The notes under the pieces: model-generated | The model's input: the letters and a program-made list of their open reading frames with translations, nothing else | What the model was told of the DNA's origin: nothing | Databases searched by the model: none | Shown here: positions 9,219-16,295 of the stretch, one piece after another | Layout of the letters: each line of letters starts with the position of its first letter | How positions within the stretch are numbered: the first letter of the stretch is position 1 | DNA from: JBKHBQ01 sp046542305 | Lineage (GTDB): Bacteria; Bacteroidota; Bacteroidia; Bacteroidales; 4484-276 | Length of the DNA: 16,295 nt | Assembly: GCA_046542305.1 (NCBI GenBank) | Contig: JBKHBQ010000063.1 | Location: forward strand, 1 to 16,295 | Direction: 5' to 3' | Program-made: the position numbers and the translations under genes

Positions 9219-11849
9219 ATGGAGGAAAAACATCAACAAAGCTGGGAAATCCAACAGGCCACGGCAGAGCAGGATTCGCTCCTGGAATCCGTCAGCTTTG
9301 CAGCCACCAGCTTTCTTGACGCTGAAAACTGGCGTGATCACATCAACAGCGTGCTGGCGCATTTCGGAAAGAATCTGAAGGTAAGCAGGATTTACATCTT
9401 CCAGAATTTCAGCGATGAAAAAGGCCTTTACATGAGCCAGCAATACGAATGGGTAAAGGAGGGAATAACCCCTCAAATCGACAATCCCGATCTGAAAAAA
9501 CTTCACTATGCCGACAGCGGCCTCAACAGGCTCATCAAGGTGATGTCGGCAGGCAAAGCCATTAAAGGCCTGGTAAAGGATCTTCCTGACAACGAACGGA
9601 TGATTCTGGAGGCACAGGATATCATCACCATTTTCCTCACGCCGATCTTTGTAAAGGATGAATGGTGGGGGTTTATCGGCTTTGACGAATGCGAACACGC
9701 CCGCGAATGGACCTCCACGGAAACCAATATGCTGATAACTGCCGCAGGCATTTTTACCTCGGCACTCGAAAACGAATCGTATTCCCACGAATTAAAAGAG
9801 ATCAGCCGGAACTTCAGAACCATTTTCGACAATTCGCCCGATGCTATTTTCATATATAGTTCATCGGGGCACCTGCTGGATGTGAACGAATCGGGGTGCC
9901 ACCTGAACGGGATAAGCAGGGAAAACATGCTCGGCATACACTACCTGCAACTCGTGCCGGAAGAATCGCGTGAAAACGCACCCGACCTGTTCGAAAAGCT
10001 GAAATCCGGGCGTGGCGACCTTCACGTGACCTATGCCTTACACGTTTCCGGAGATAAAATCCCGGTAGAGATCAGGGCTACGCGAACCGTTTTTTCCAAC
10101 CAGCAGGCTTTGCTGCTTCAGGTGAGAGATATTGGCGAACGGCTGCAAAACGAGCAATTGCTCAAGCACCGCTTGGAGTTCATCCAGTTTATCAGCCAGA
10201 TCTCTTCCAATTTCATTAAAATCGAAATCCACCGCATTGATGAAGCCATAGAGCAGGCGCTGGAATATGTATGCAACTTCACCGGAAATGAACGCGGCTA
10301 TGTTTTCCAACCCGATGACACGGGAAATATCATGCTGCTGACACACGAATACTGCAAACCGGAATTTAAAGCTCACCGCGGCCTGCTCGACAGTTTCCAC
10401 ACCGACGAATTCAGCGATTTCCTCGACACGCTCAGGAGCGGAAATTATATTATCACACATTTCGATGAAATCCCCGGCACTCCCGAAAACGAAAATATGC
10501 GCGAAATCCTCTCCCTGCTGGAAATCAAATCTTTCATCAACATTCCCCTGATCATCGGATCGAAATTCATTGGTTATATCGGCTTTGATGCCACCGAGAG
10601 AAAAACCCATTGGGACGAGGACACCATTAATGCCTTTATGCTTACCGGGCAGATTATCGCCAATGCCACCGTGCGAAAGCAGTCGGAAAAGGAGATTATG
10701 CAGGCCAAGGAGAAAGCCGAAGAAAGCGACAAGCTGAAAACCACCTTCTTGGGTCAGATGTCGCACGAGCTGCGCACTCCGCTAAACAGCATCCTCGGCT
10801 TTGCCGGAATCCTGGAAAAGGAGATCAGCACACCCGAACTGCGCGAAATGGCATCATACATCACCAAAGGCGGATCGCGCCTGCTCAATACGCTCAACCT
10901 GCTCATCGACCTCTCGCAGTTGGAATCGAATCTTTTGCAACCGGATATTGAAGAGATCAACCTCAACAAACTCCTGCATGAGCTAAAGCTGCTTTTCTCG
11001 CATCATGCCGCCGAGCAGGGGCTGCATTTCAGACTGGAAGAAAAAGCCACGGGCATCAAAATCGCGGGCGACCTGAACCATGTGGAAAAAATTCTGTATA
11101 ACCTGCTGGACAACGCATTTAAATATACCCGCGAAGGTTTTGTAAAAGTTAGCATCGCCAAGGTGAAGTATGGCCAAAATAACTGGGCCGAGGTCAGGGT
11201 CACCGACAGCGGAATCGGCATTGCCCCCGAGCGGCAGCCATTTATTTTTGAACGATTCCGCCAGGCCAGCGAAGGCTACAACCGCGAATTCGAAGGCGCC
11301 GGCTTAGGCCTTGCCGTAACTAAAAAAATGGTGCAGATGATGCATGGCGAAATTACACTGGAAAGCCGGCCCGGAAAAGGTTCGTGCTTTATCGTCCGTC
11401 TTCCGCTGCACAGTACCGCACCTGAACCGAAAGTGACCGTAAAGGAGGAAGAAGAACTGGAATCCCCGCCGAAACGATCATACAAAATTCTGATAGCAGA
11501 GGATGAAGTCACCCATCAAAAGTACCTTGAGTATATCCTTTCGGGATCTTACCAACTGCAATTTGCTGCCAATGGGACGCAAGCACTCCAACTTGCACGG
11601 GAGCATGATTTCGCAGCCATCCTGCTTGATATAAACCTGGGCAAGGAGATGAACGGTCTTGAACTGCTCAGGGAAATGCGAAAAATCCCTTTCCACCAAC
11701 GAACACCTGTAGCTGCTGTAACGGCAAATGTTTTAAAGGGCGATGAAGACAAACTTTTACGGGAAGGTTTCGATTATTACCTTGCCAAACCTTTTCGCAT
11801 CAAAGAGGTGAAATTGCTGGTGGAAAAAATGATCAGACAATGTCAATAA
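9219..11849 (+). CDS. soluble hybrid histidine kinase (GAF-PAS-GAF-HisKA-HATPase-REC)
   Basis: An 876-residue sensor kinase with no membrane segment or signal peptide, so it senses a cytoplasmic signal. Domains in order: GAF (about 20-185), PAS (about 195-308, FDNSPDAIFIYSSSGHLLDVN), GAF (about 320-485), HisKA with phospho-acceptor H516 (MSHELRTPLNSILGF), HATPase_c (about 615-730; N-box N628/N632, G1 DSGIGI at 663-668, G2 GAGLGL at 693-698), and a receiver (about 755-872; E761/D762, acceptor D804, T835, K857). All catalytic residues of a hybrid kinase are present. The ATG at 9219 is preferred over the in-frame TTG at 9210. It is divergent from the receiver/PPDK-like gene, with 191 bp between starts, and is followed closely by a second kinase. 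An Hpt protein would normally relay phosphate from D804; none is encoded here. Ligands of the GAF and PAS domains cannot be inferred. Confidence 0.93.
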   Translation: MEEKHQQSWEIQQATAEQDSLLESVSFAATSFLDAENWRDHINSVLAHFGKNLKVSRIYIFQNFSDEKGLYMSQQYEWVKEGITPQIDNPDLKKLHYADSGLNRLIKVMSAGKAIKGLVKDLPDNERMILEAQDIITIFLTPIFVKDEWWGFIGFDECEHAREWTSTETNMLITAAGIFTSALENESYSHELKEISRNFRTIFDNSPDAIFIYSSSGHLLDVNESGCHLNGISRENMLGIHYLQLVPEESRENAPDLFEKLKSGRGDLHVTYALHVSGDKIPVEIRATRTVFSNQQALLLQVRDIGERLQNEQLLKHRLEFIQFISQISSNFIKIEIHRIDEAIEQALEYVCNFTGNERGYVFQPDDTGNIMLLTHEYCKPEFKAHRGLLDSFHTDEFSDFLDTLRSGNYIITHFDEIPGTPENENMREILSLLEIKSFINIPLIIGSKFIGYIGFDATERKTHWDEDTINAFMLTGQIIANATVRKQSEKEIMQAKEKAEESDKLKTTFLGQMSHELRTPLNSILGFAGILEKEISTPELREMASYITKGGSRLLNTLNLLIDLSQLESNLLQPDIEEINLNKLLHELKLLFSHHAAEQGLHFRLEEKATGIKIAGDLNHVEKILYNLLDNAFKYTREGFVKVSIAKVKYGQNNWAEVRVTDSGIGIAPERQPFIFERFRQASEGYNREFEGAGLGLAVTKKMVQMMHGEITLESRPGKGSCFIVRLPLHSTAPEPKVTVKEEEELESPPKRSYKILIAEDEVTHQKYLEYILSGSYQLQFAANGTQALQLAREHDFAAILLDINLGKEMNGLELLREMRKIPFHQRTPVAAVTANVLKGDEDKLLREGFDYYLAKPFRIKEVKLLVEKMIRQCQ

Positions 11850-11883
11850 AACACACATGCCTGAACGTCTGCAAGCTTTTTAT

Positions 11884-11891
11884 TAGTTTTG
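11884..11891 (+). promoter_or_regulatory. -7 promoter element in front of the TPR kinase
   Basis: TAGTTTTG followed by C matches TAnnTTTG exactly, 35 bp after the stop of the upstream kinase gene. It predicts transcription start near 11897 and a short leader to the ATG at 11915. No good -33 TTG is seen. If real, the second kinase can be expressed separately from the first. Confidence 0.4.
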
Positions 11892-11914
11892 CAATGAGAC
11901 CAAAATCACGGACT

Positions 11915-13855
11915 ATGCCGCAAAAATGCATATTTATATGCCTGATCCCTTTTATGATCCTTACCGGCAAACCGGATTTGTTCGGTCAGCAGTATTACAT
12001 CGACAGTGTGGAGCAGGTTCTGGATCAGGAGAAAGACGACCGGATGCGGGCCCGTCTCCTGCTTAAACTTACCGCGGCATATCGCAATGTAAATCCTTAC
12101 AGGGGCCTCGATTATGCCGGACGCGGGCTACAGATCGCACGCACCATCGGCGACCGGCAGATCGAGGCCGCAATCATCAACGAAATGGGCGTTTCCTACC
12201 GCAAGGTGGATATGTACGAGCAGGCCCTGGAAATGCACCTCAAGGCGCTGAAATTATTCGAAGATCTCGACGACAATATGGGCATCGCATTCGCCCTTGC
12301 CAACATCGGCAATGTGTATTTTGCCCTGGATCAGCATCATAAAGCGCTCGATTACAACATGCAGTCCCTAAAGATAAAGCGGCTGCTCAACGACAAGGAA
12401 CAACTGATCTATTCGCTTCGCACCACAGCACTGGCACTTCAGGCCCTGAACGACTATCAGCGGGCAAAAGCACTACTGCAGGAGGCGCTGGATATTGCAG
12501 TGGAAATAAACGAAGAATACAACATAGCAAACCTGTATTACCACCTTGGAAACCTGGCCTTCGAATCAAATGCCGACATAAGCGTTTCGGTGCAGTATTA
12601 CGAAAAAGCCCTCGCAATGTACAACAGGCTTGAAAACTGGTACGGCACAGCCATCTCCACCTATGAAATGGCTTTGGCGCATCTGGAAATGGGTGAAGAT
12701 ACCACAGGATATGAACTCCTGCAAAAAACCCTGCAATTATCTAAACAAAACGGCCTGATAAAAATTACTATGGACGCATACCTGGCCTTGTCGCAGTGGC
12801 ACAAAAGTCATGGCAATTTAAGCGCGGCACTCGATCTGTACATCCGGTATTCCAACCTGCACGACAGCCTGTTCAGCGAAACCACCAGCCGCAACATTGC
12901 CGAAATGCAGGCCAAATACGACCTCACCCGGCAACAGGCACAAATCGAACTCCTCGAAAACGAACAAAGGCTTCACACAGCTTACCAATGGTTTTATATC
13001 ATGGCCATCGTATTTGTTTCATCGTTCGGAGTGCTGATCTTTTTACGCTATCGCGAAAAGAAAAAAATCCTCGCCCGGCTCGAAGAGGAAATCGAACAAC
13101 GGAAAACCCAGCAGGCCAGACTCCTCGAATCGGAGCAAAAACTGAGAGAGGCCAATGCCACCAAGGATAAATTCTTTTCCATTATTTCGCACGACCTCAA
13201 GAGCCCTTTCGGTGCCATTATGGGATTGTCGGAGTTGCTAAACGAAGATTACGACCGTTATGATGATCATTCCCGAAAGCGCCTGATTTGCGAGATCCAC
13301 AAGGCCACCGTCAGCACATATTCACTGCTGAAGGATTTGCTGGCATGGTCGCAATCGCAGCGGGGGCTGATGAAATTCGATCCGCAGCAGACCAACCTTG
13401 CAAGGCTGTGCCACGAGAACCTGGATTTTGTTAAAACGGCGGCACAGAAAAAAGAAATCAGCCTGAATTGCAATGTCTCCCCCGATCTCAATGTAATGGC
13501 CGACCGCAATATGCTTACCACCATCATCAGAAACCTGCTCTCGAACGCGGTTAAATTTACCCCCCGCGGCGGAGAGGTGATGATGTCGGCGATACTGACG
13601 AACAATTCTTCGCAGGAGCGTTTTGTTGAAGTTACGGTGAGCGACAACGGGATCGGCATGAATGAAAGCAACCTGGTCAGGCTGTTCAAAATCGAAGAAA
13701 AGTTCAAAACCTACGGCACCGAGCGCGAAACCGGCACCGGACTCGGGCTGATCATCTGCCGTGAATTCATCGAAAAACACGGCGGCACCATCTGCGCCGA
13801 AAGCCGCGAAGGCCACGGCAGCACCTTCAGGTTCACCCTTCCCGCAGCACACTGA
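11915..13855 (+). CDS. membrane TPR-containing sensor histidine kinase
   Basis: A 646-residue kinase of a type common in Bacteroidota. Residues 1-24 are a signal peptide (CIFICLIPFMIL core, ending near LFGQQ). About 40-335 is an array of tetratricopeptide-like helical repeats, for example EAAIINEMGVSYRKVDMYEQ and IAFALANIGNVYFALDQHHK, placed in the periplasm. One membrane helix (357-377) leads to a cytoplasmic coiled coil (about 380-415). HisKA follows with H426 (ISHDLKSPFGAIMG), then HATPase_c with N540/N544, DNGIGM at 577-582 and GTGLGL at 606-611. No receiver and no HTH. The frame is open to an ATG at 11840 that overlaps the upstream stop (ATGTCAATAA), but residues added there contain a charged stretch before the signal peptide. 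The ATGs at 11894 and 11915 give a proper signal peptide, and a promoter at 11884-11891 favours 11915. Confidence 0.92.
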   Translation: MPQKCIFICLIPFMILTGKPDLFGQQYYIDSVEQVLDQEKDDRMRARLLLKLTAAYRNVNPYRGLDYAGRGLQIARTIGDRQIEAAIINEMGVSYRKVDMYEQALEMHLKALKLFEDLDDNMGIAFALANIGNVYFALDQHHKALDYNMQSLKIKRLLNDKEQLIYSLRTTALALQALNDYQRAKALLQEALDIAVEINEEYNIANLYYHLGNLAFESNADISVSVQYYEKALAMYNRLENWYGTAISTYEMALAHLEMGEDTTGYELLQKTLQLSKQNGLIKITMDAYLALSQWHKSHGNLSAALDLYIRYSNLHDSLFSETTSRNIAEMQAKYDLTRQQAQIELLENEQRLHTAYQWFYIMAIVFVSSFGVLIFLRYREKKKILARLEEEIEQRKTQQARLLESEQKLREANATKDKFFSIISHDLKSPFGAIMGLSELLNEDYDRYDDHSRKRLICEIHKATVSTYSLLKDLLAWSQSQRGLMKFDPQQTNLARLCHENLDFVKTAAQKKEISLNCNVSPDLNVMADRNMLTTIIRNLLSNAVKFTPRGGEVMMSAILTNNSSQERFVEVTVSDNGIGMNESNLVRLFKIEEKFKTYGTERETGTGLGLIICREFIEKHGGTICAESREGHGSTFRFTLPAAH

Positions 13856-14085
13856 GCAACAGGGCTATGTTGCAGTTGTGAATTGATGTGGTGTCTCGTC
13901 GCAGCAGGCAGTCCCAAATTTCTCATTAGCAGATGCTGCGGAATCACAGGATGTATTCTTAAAAAACGGATTACATCTTTTCTTTCTCCAAATAACTTCT
14001 CCCACCATGTATAACACAGATGTCTGAAATCCGGCTACGATCGACAATTGAATAAAAATTCCTTGTGTGCAGCAGATTGGCACTG

Positions 14086-14102
14086 TATGAATAAATTTCA
14101 TA
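14086..14102. promoter_or_regulatory. AT-rich inverted repeat upstream of the peptidase
   Basis: TATGAA-TAAAT-TTCATA is a perfect 6+6 inverted repeat with a 5-nt centre, about 45 bp upstream of the promoter-like element at 14146-14153. It could be an operator or a weak hairpin; short AT-rich repeats also arise by chance. Confidence 0.2.
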
Positions 14103-14145
14103 AAAACCAATTTTTGACTTTTCTCCGGATTCTTCTGATTTTTTT

Positions 14146-14153
14146 TATCTTCG
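14146..14153 (+). promoter_or_regulatory. -7-like element for the S9 peptidase
   Basis: TATCTTCG followed by CC differs from TAnnTTTG at one position. A TTTTTGAC tract at 14111-14118 resembles a -33 element, but the gap to the -7 element (29 nt) is longer than usual. Transcription would start near 14159, too close to the first ATG (14167) for a normal leader, which favours the second ATG at 14188. Confidence 0.35.
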
Positions 14154-14187
14154 CCACTTCTCTTTTATGAACACAAGAATAACAACG

Positions 14188-16257
14188 ATGAAAAAGTCCA
14201 ACAACATTATCCTGGCATTCATTTTCGTATTTGCCATGCCGGCGTTTCAGAAAAACGTTGCGCAAACCGTGCTATCACCCGCCGGGCTCCTTTCGCTGGA
14301 AAGTTGCAGCCTGCACCAGTTAAGTCCGGATGGCACCGAAATCATCTATTCGGTTCTCACCCCCCGCGGGCCCAACGAGAAACCGGGATCGGCACACCGG
14401 AAATATTACCGGATGAACCTCGAAAACCAAACGTCCACCCCACTCTTCGCCGAAGATTTCAAGGCAGGTTCGCTACGGTACAGTCCGGATGGTGCGTACA
14501 TTTCATTTACCCACAAACCGGATGAGGGCAAAACACAGGTTTATGCCATGCCCGCCGGCGGCGGCGACAGGGTGCAGTTGACCGATGAAGAAAACGGCGT
14601 AAGCGATTACCGATGGAAACCCGACGGCAATGGCCTGGCTTACCTTTCGAAAGAACCAGAAACCAAAAAGGAGCAACAACTCAAAGAACGCGGATACGGC
14701 TTTATCTTTTATGAAGAAAACCTGAAAAACAACCGCCTCTTTCTCCTCAGCTTCGGTGAAAACTTTGAAACCAACGAAAAACGCCAACTGCTTAAAGGAA
14801 CCCACGTCTGGGATTTCGAATTCAGCCCCGACGGCCAGCACCTGGCTTTTAGCAGCTCGGAGAAAAACCTGATCGACCACAAGTATATGTTTCGCAGGCT
14901 TCAGATCCTTAACCTGGCATCGGGCGAAGTGGTAAAAAAGGTTGGCAACGAGGGCAAGCTCGGCAATTATGCGTTCAGCCCCGACGGTACGCAACTGGCT
15001 TTTGCCTCGGCGCTCAATATTAACGATCACGCCGTAAGCCAGGCTTTCACCTATTCACTCGAAGATGAAACCACCACCAACCACACGCCCGAAGATTTTA
15101 AGGGACACATGAGTTGGGTAGGCTGGAAAAACAACACGGAAATCTATGCTTACGCCGGTGAAGGAGTGTATCCTACATTTTCGGCTATCAACATCAAAAA
15201 CAACAAACGAACAATGGTATTCGACGCCGAAACCATGGGTATAATTTTTAATGTGCCTGAATTTACAGAAGACGGCAGCCTGTTTGTATTCACGGGCAAC
15301 ACGCCGTACGACCCGTCCAATATATACAAAACCGGCAGCAATGGCAGTCCTGAAAAGCTGACCAACCTGAACCCGGAACTGGACAACACACTTTTGGGCG
15401 AACAGGAAGTGATCCGCTACAACGCCCGCGACGGGCAGGATATTGAAGGCTTGCTCATCAAACCCGTGGACTACCGCGAAGGACAGAAATATCCGCTCAT
15501 CCTTTATGTGCACGGAGGACCGGAATCGCATCACGACAACGGCTGGCTGAGCCGCTACTCCACGCCCGGACAGGTGATGGCCGGCAAGGGCTACCTGGTG
15601 GCCTACATCAACTACCGCGCAAGCACAGGCTACGGCGTCGATTTTGCCATGGAAGGATTTATGGACCCGGCAGGCACAGAGTTCGACGACCTGGCCGACG
15701 GCATCGACTACCTGGTGGCCGAATACGGCGCCGACAAGGACAGGGTAGGCATGGCGGGAGGTTCCTACGGCGGTTACGCATCCGCATGGTTTGCCACCTA
15801 CTACACCGACAAGGTCAGGGCGGTTTGCATGTTTGTGGGCATCAGCAATGTGATCAGCAAGCGCGGCACCACCGACATTGCTTACGAGGAGCTACTCGTG
15901 CACAGCGGCAAGCCCCTCGAAGAGCAATGGGAAATGAACCTGCAACGAAGCCCCATTTACTGGGCGCACCAAAGCAAAACCGCCACCCTCATTTATGGCG
16001 GGGCCGACGATACCCGCGTACATCCTTCACAAAGCTATGAGCTCTACCGTATCATGGTGATGAACGACCATCCGGCAGTGCGGCTGGTGCAGTACCCCGG
16101 CGAAGGCCACGGAAACCGCAAACAACCGGGTCAGATTGATGTTTTATACCGCCAGATCAACTGGCTCGACTGGTACGTGAAAGATGCCAAACCGCTGGAC
16201 GGCCCCATGCCGCCGCTGGATATCAGCGATGAGTACGGGCTGGATTGGGATTGGTAG
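14188..16257 (+). CDS. exported prolyl-oligopeptidase-family (S9) serine peptidase
   Basis: A 689-residue peptidase. Residues 1-25 are a signal peptide (MKKSNNIILAFIFVFAMPAF), sending it to the periplasm. About 40-395 is a beta-propeller with repeated TolB/WD-like SPDG turns (S99-G102, S213-G216, S264-G267) that limits access to small peptides. About 405-680 is the alpha/beta-hydrolase domain. The oxyanion region YVHGGPESH is at 440-448 and the nucleophile S526 lies in AGGSYGGY. The acid is D607 (GGADDTRVHP, by analogy with DPP4) and the base is H641 (GEGHGNRK). The triad is complete. It probably trims oligopeptides with dipeptidyl- or acylaminoacyl-peptidase-like specificity, which the sequence does not settle. 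The frame is open to an ATG at 14167, but the extra seven residues precede a classic MKK signal peptide, so 14188 is preferred. It has its own upstream region and does not look like part of the kinase unit. Confidence 0.93.
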   Translation: MKKSNNIILAFIFVFAMPAFQKNVAQTVLSPAGLLSLESCSLHQLSPDGTEIIYSVLTPRGPNEKPGSAHRKYYRMNLENQTSTPLFAEDFKAGSLRYSPDGAYISFTHKPDEGKTQVYAMPAGGGDRVQLTDEENGVSDYRWKPDGNGLAYLSKEPETKKEQQLKERGYGFIFYEENLKNNRLFLLSFGENFETNEKRQLLKGTHVWDFEFSPDGQHLAFSSSEKNLIDHKYMFRRLQILNLASGEVVKKVGNEGKLGNYAFSPDGTQLAFASALNINDHAVSQAFTYSLEDETTTNHTPEDFKGHMSWVGWKNNTEIYAYAGEGVYPTFSAINIKNNKRTMVFDAETMGIIFNVPEFTEDGSLFVFTGNTPYDPSNIYKTGSNGSPEKLTNLNPELDNTLLGEQEVIRYNARDGQDIEGLLIKPVDYREGQKYPLILYVHGGPESHHDNGWLSRYSTPGQVMAGKGYLVAYINYRASTGYGVDFAMEGFMDPAGTEFDDLADGIDYLVAEYGADKDRVGMAGGSYGGYASAWFATYYTDKVRAVCMFVGISNVISKRGTTDIAYEELLVHSGKPLEEQWEMNLQRSPIYWAHQSKTATLIYGGADDTRVHPSQSYELYRIMVMNDHPAVRLVQYPGEGHGNRKQPGQIDVLYRQINWLDWYVKDAKPLDGPMPPLDISDEYGLDWDW

Positions 16258-16295
16258 AGGTTGACCATTCAGGAAATAAAACCGGCGGGTTGCCG

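Larger units (their letters stand above)
13856..14187. other. 332-bp intergenic region between the TPR kinase and the peptidase
   Basis: AT-richer than the flanking genes and without a convincing gene; an 81-codon minus-strand frame at 13865-14110 has no recognisable features. Small inverted repeats are present: CGCAGCA/TGCTGCG (13900-13906 and 13934-13940), GATGTA/TACATC (13950-13955 and 13972-13977, followed by TTTTCTTT and so a weak candidate terminator for the kinase), and the AT-rich one at 14086-14102. The 3' end holds a promoter-like element for the peptidase. Confidence 0.5.

Noticed and set aside
10038..10766. 242-codon minus-strand frame antisense to the hybrid kinase
   Set aside because: It mirrors the PAS, GAF and HisKA coding sequence and has no motif of its own.
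13865..14110. 81-codon minus-strand frame in the 13.9-14.2 kb gap
   Set aside because: No recognisable domain, unusual composition, no promoter-like element in front of it, and it spans the small inverted repeats of an otherwise non-coding gap.

Overview
The window comes from a Bacteroidota chromosome. It carries an ECF sigma factor followed by an anti-sigma/beta-barrel protein, a TPR-containing membrane histidine kinase, and five good matches to the phylum's -7 promoter element TAnnTTTG in front of genes, mostly without Shine-Dalgarno sequences. Protein style suggests a Bacteroidales/Marinilabiliales-like free-living or environmental organism of roughly balanced GC, but genus cannot be read from the sequence. 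No tRNA, rRNA, CRISPR array, insertion sequence or phage gene was seen.

Layout. 1-203 is a non-coding leader with a C/A-rich repeat and a promoter. 204-2169 (+) is a two-gene unit: an ECF sigma factor overlapping by 8 nt a protein with a cytoplasmic anti-sigma-like head, one inner-membrane helix, a long charged linker and an outer-membrane barrel. It converges, one base apart, on 2171-2881 (-) tsaB (tRNA t6A synthesis), which lies downstream of 2982-5852 (-) gcvP (glycine cleavage P-protein), with a likely terminator between them. 6052-9027 (-) encodes a 991-residue protein with two receiver-like domains, a PPDK/PEP-synthase-type ATP-grasp domain and a C-terminal domain of unknown role. Divergent from it, 9219-11849 (+) is a soluble GAF-PAS-GAF hybrid histidine kinase, then 11915-13855 (+) is a membrane TPR histidine kinase. 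14188-16257 (+) is an exported S9-family serine peptidase.

The most interesting part is 6.0-13.9 kb. Two histidine kinases and a receiver-PPDK-like protein sit around one 191-bp divergent control region that holds a promoter in each direction and a perfect 13-bp inverted repeat. None of the three proteins has a DNA-binding output domain and no Hpt protein is visible, so the likely output of the phosphorelay is enzymatic. That link is inference from gene order and domain content. The sigma/anti-sigma-barrel pair is the second notable system: one polypeptide appears to connect a cytoplasmic sigma regulator to the outer membrane. tsaB and gcvP are ordinary housekeeping genes.
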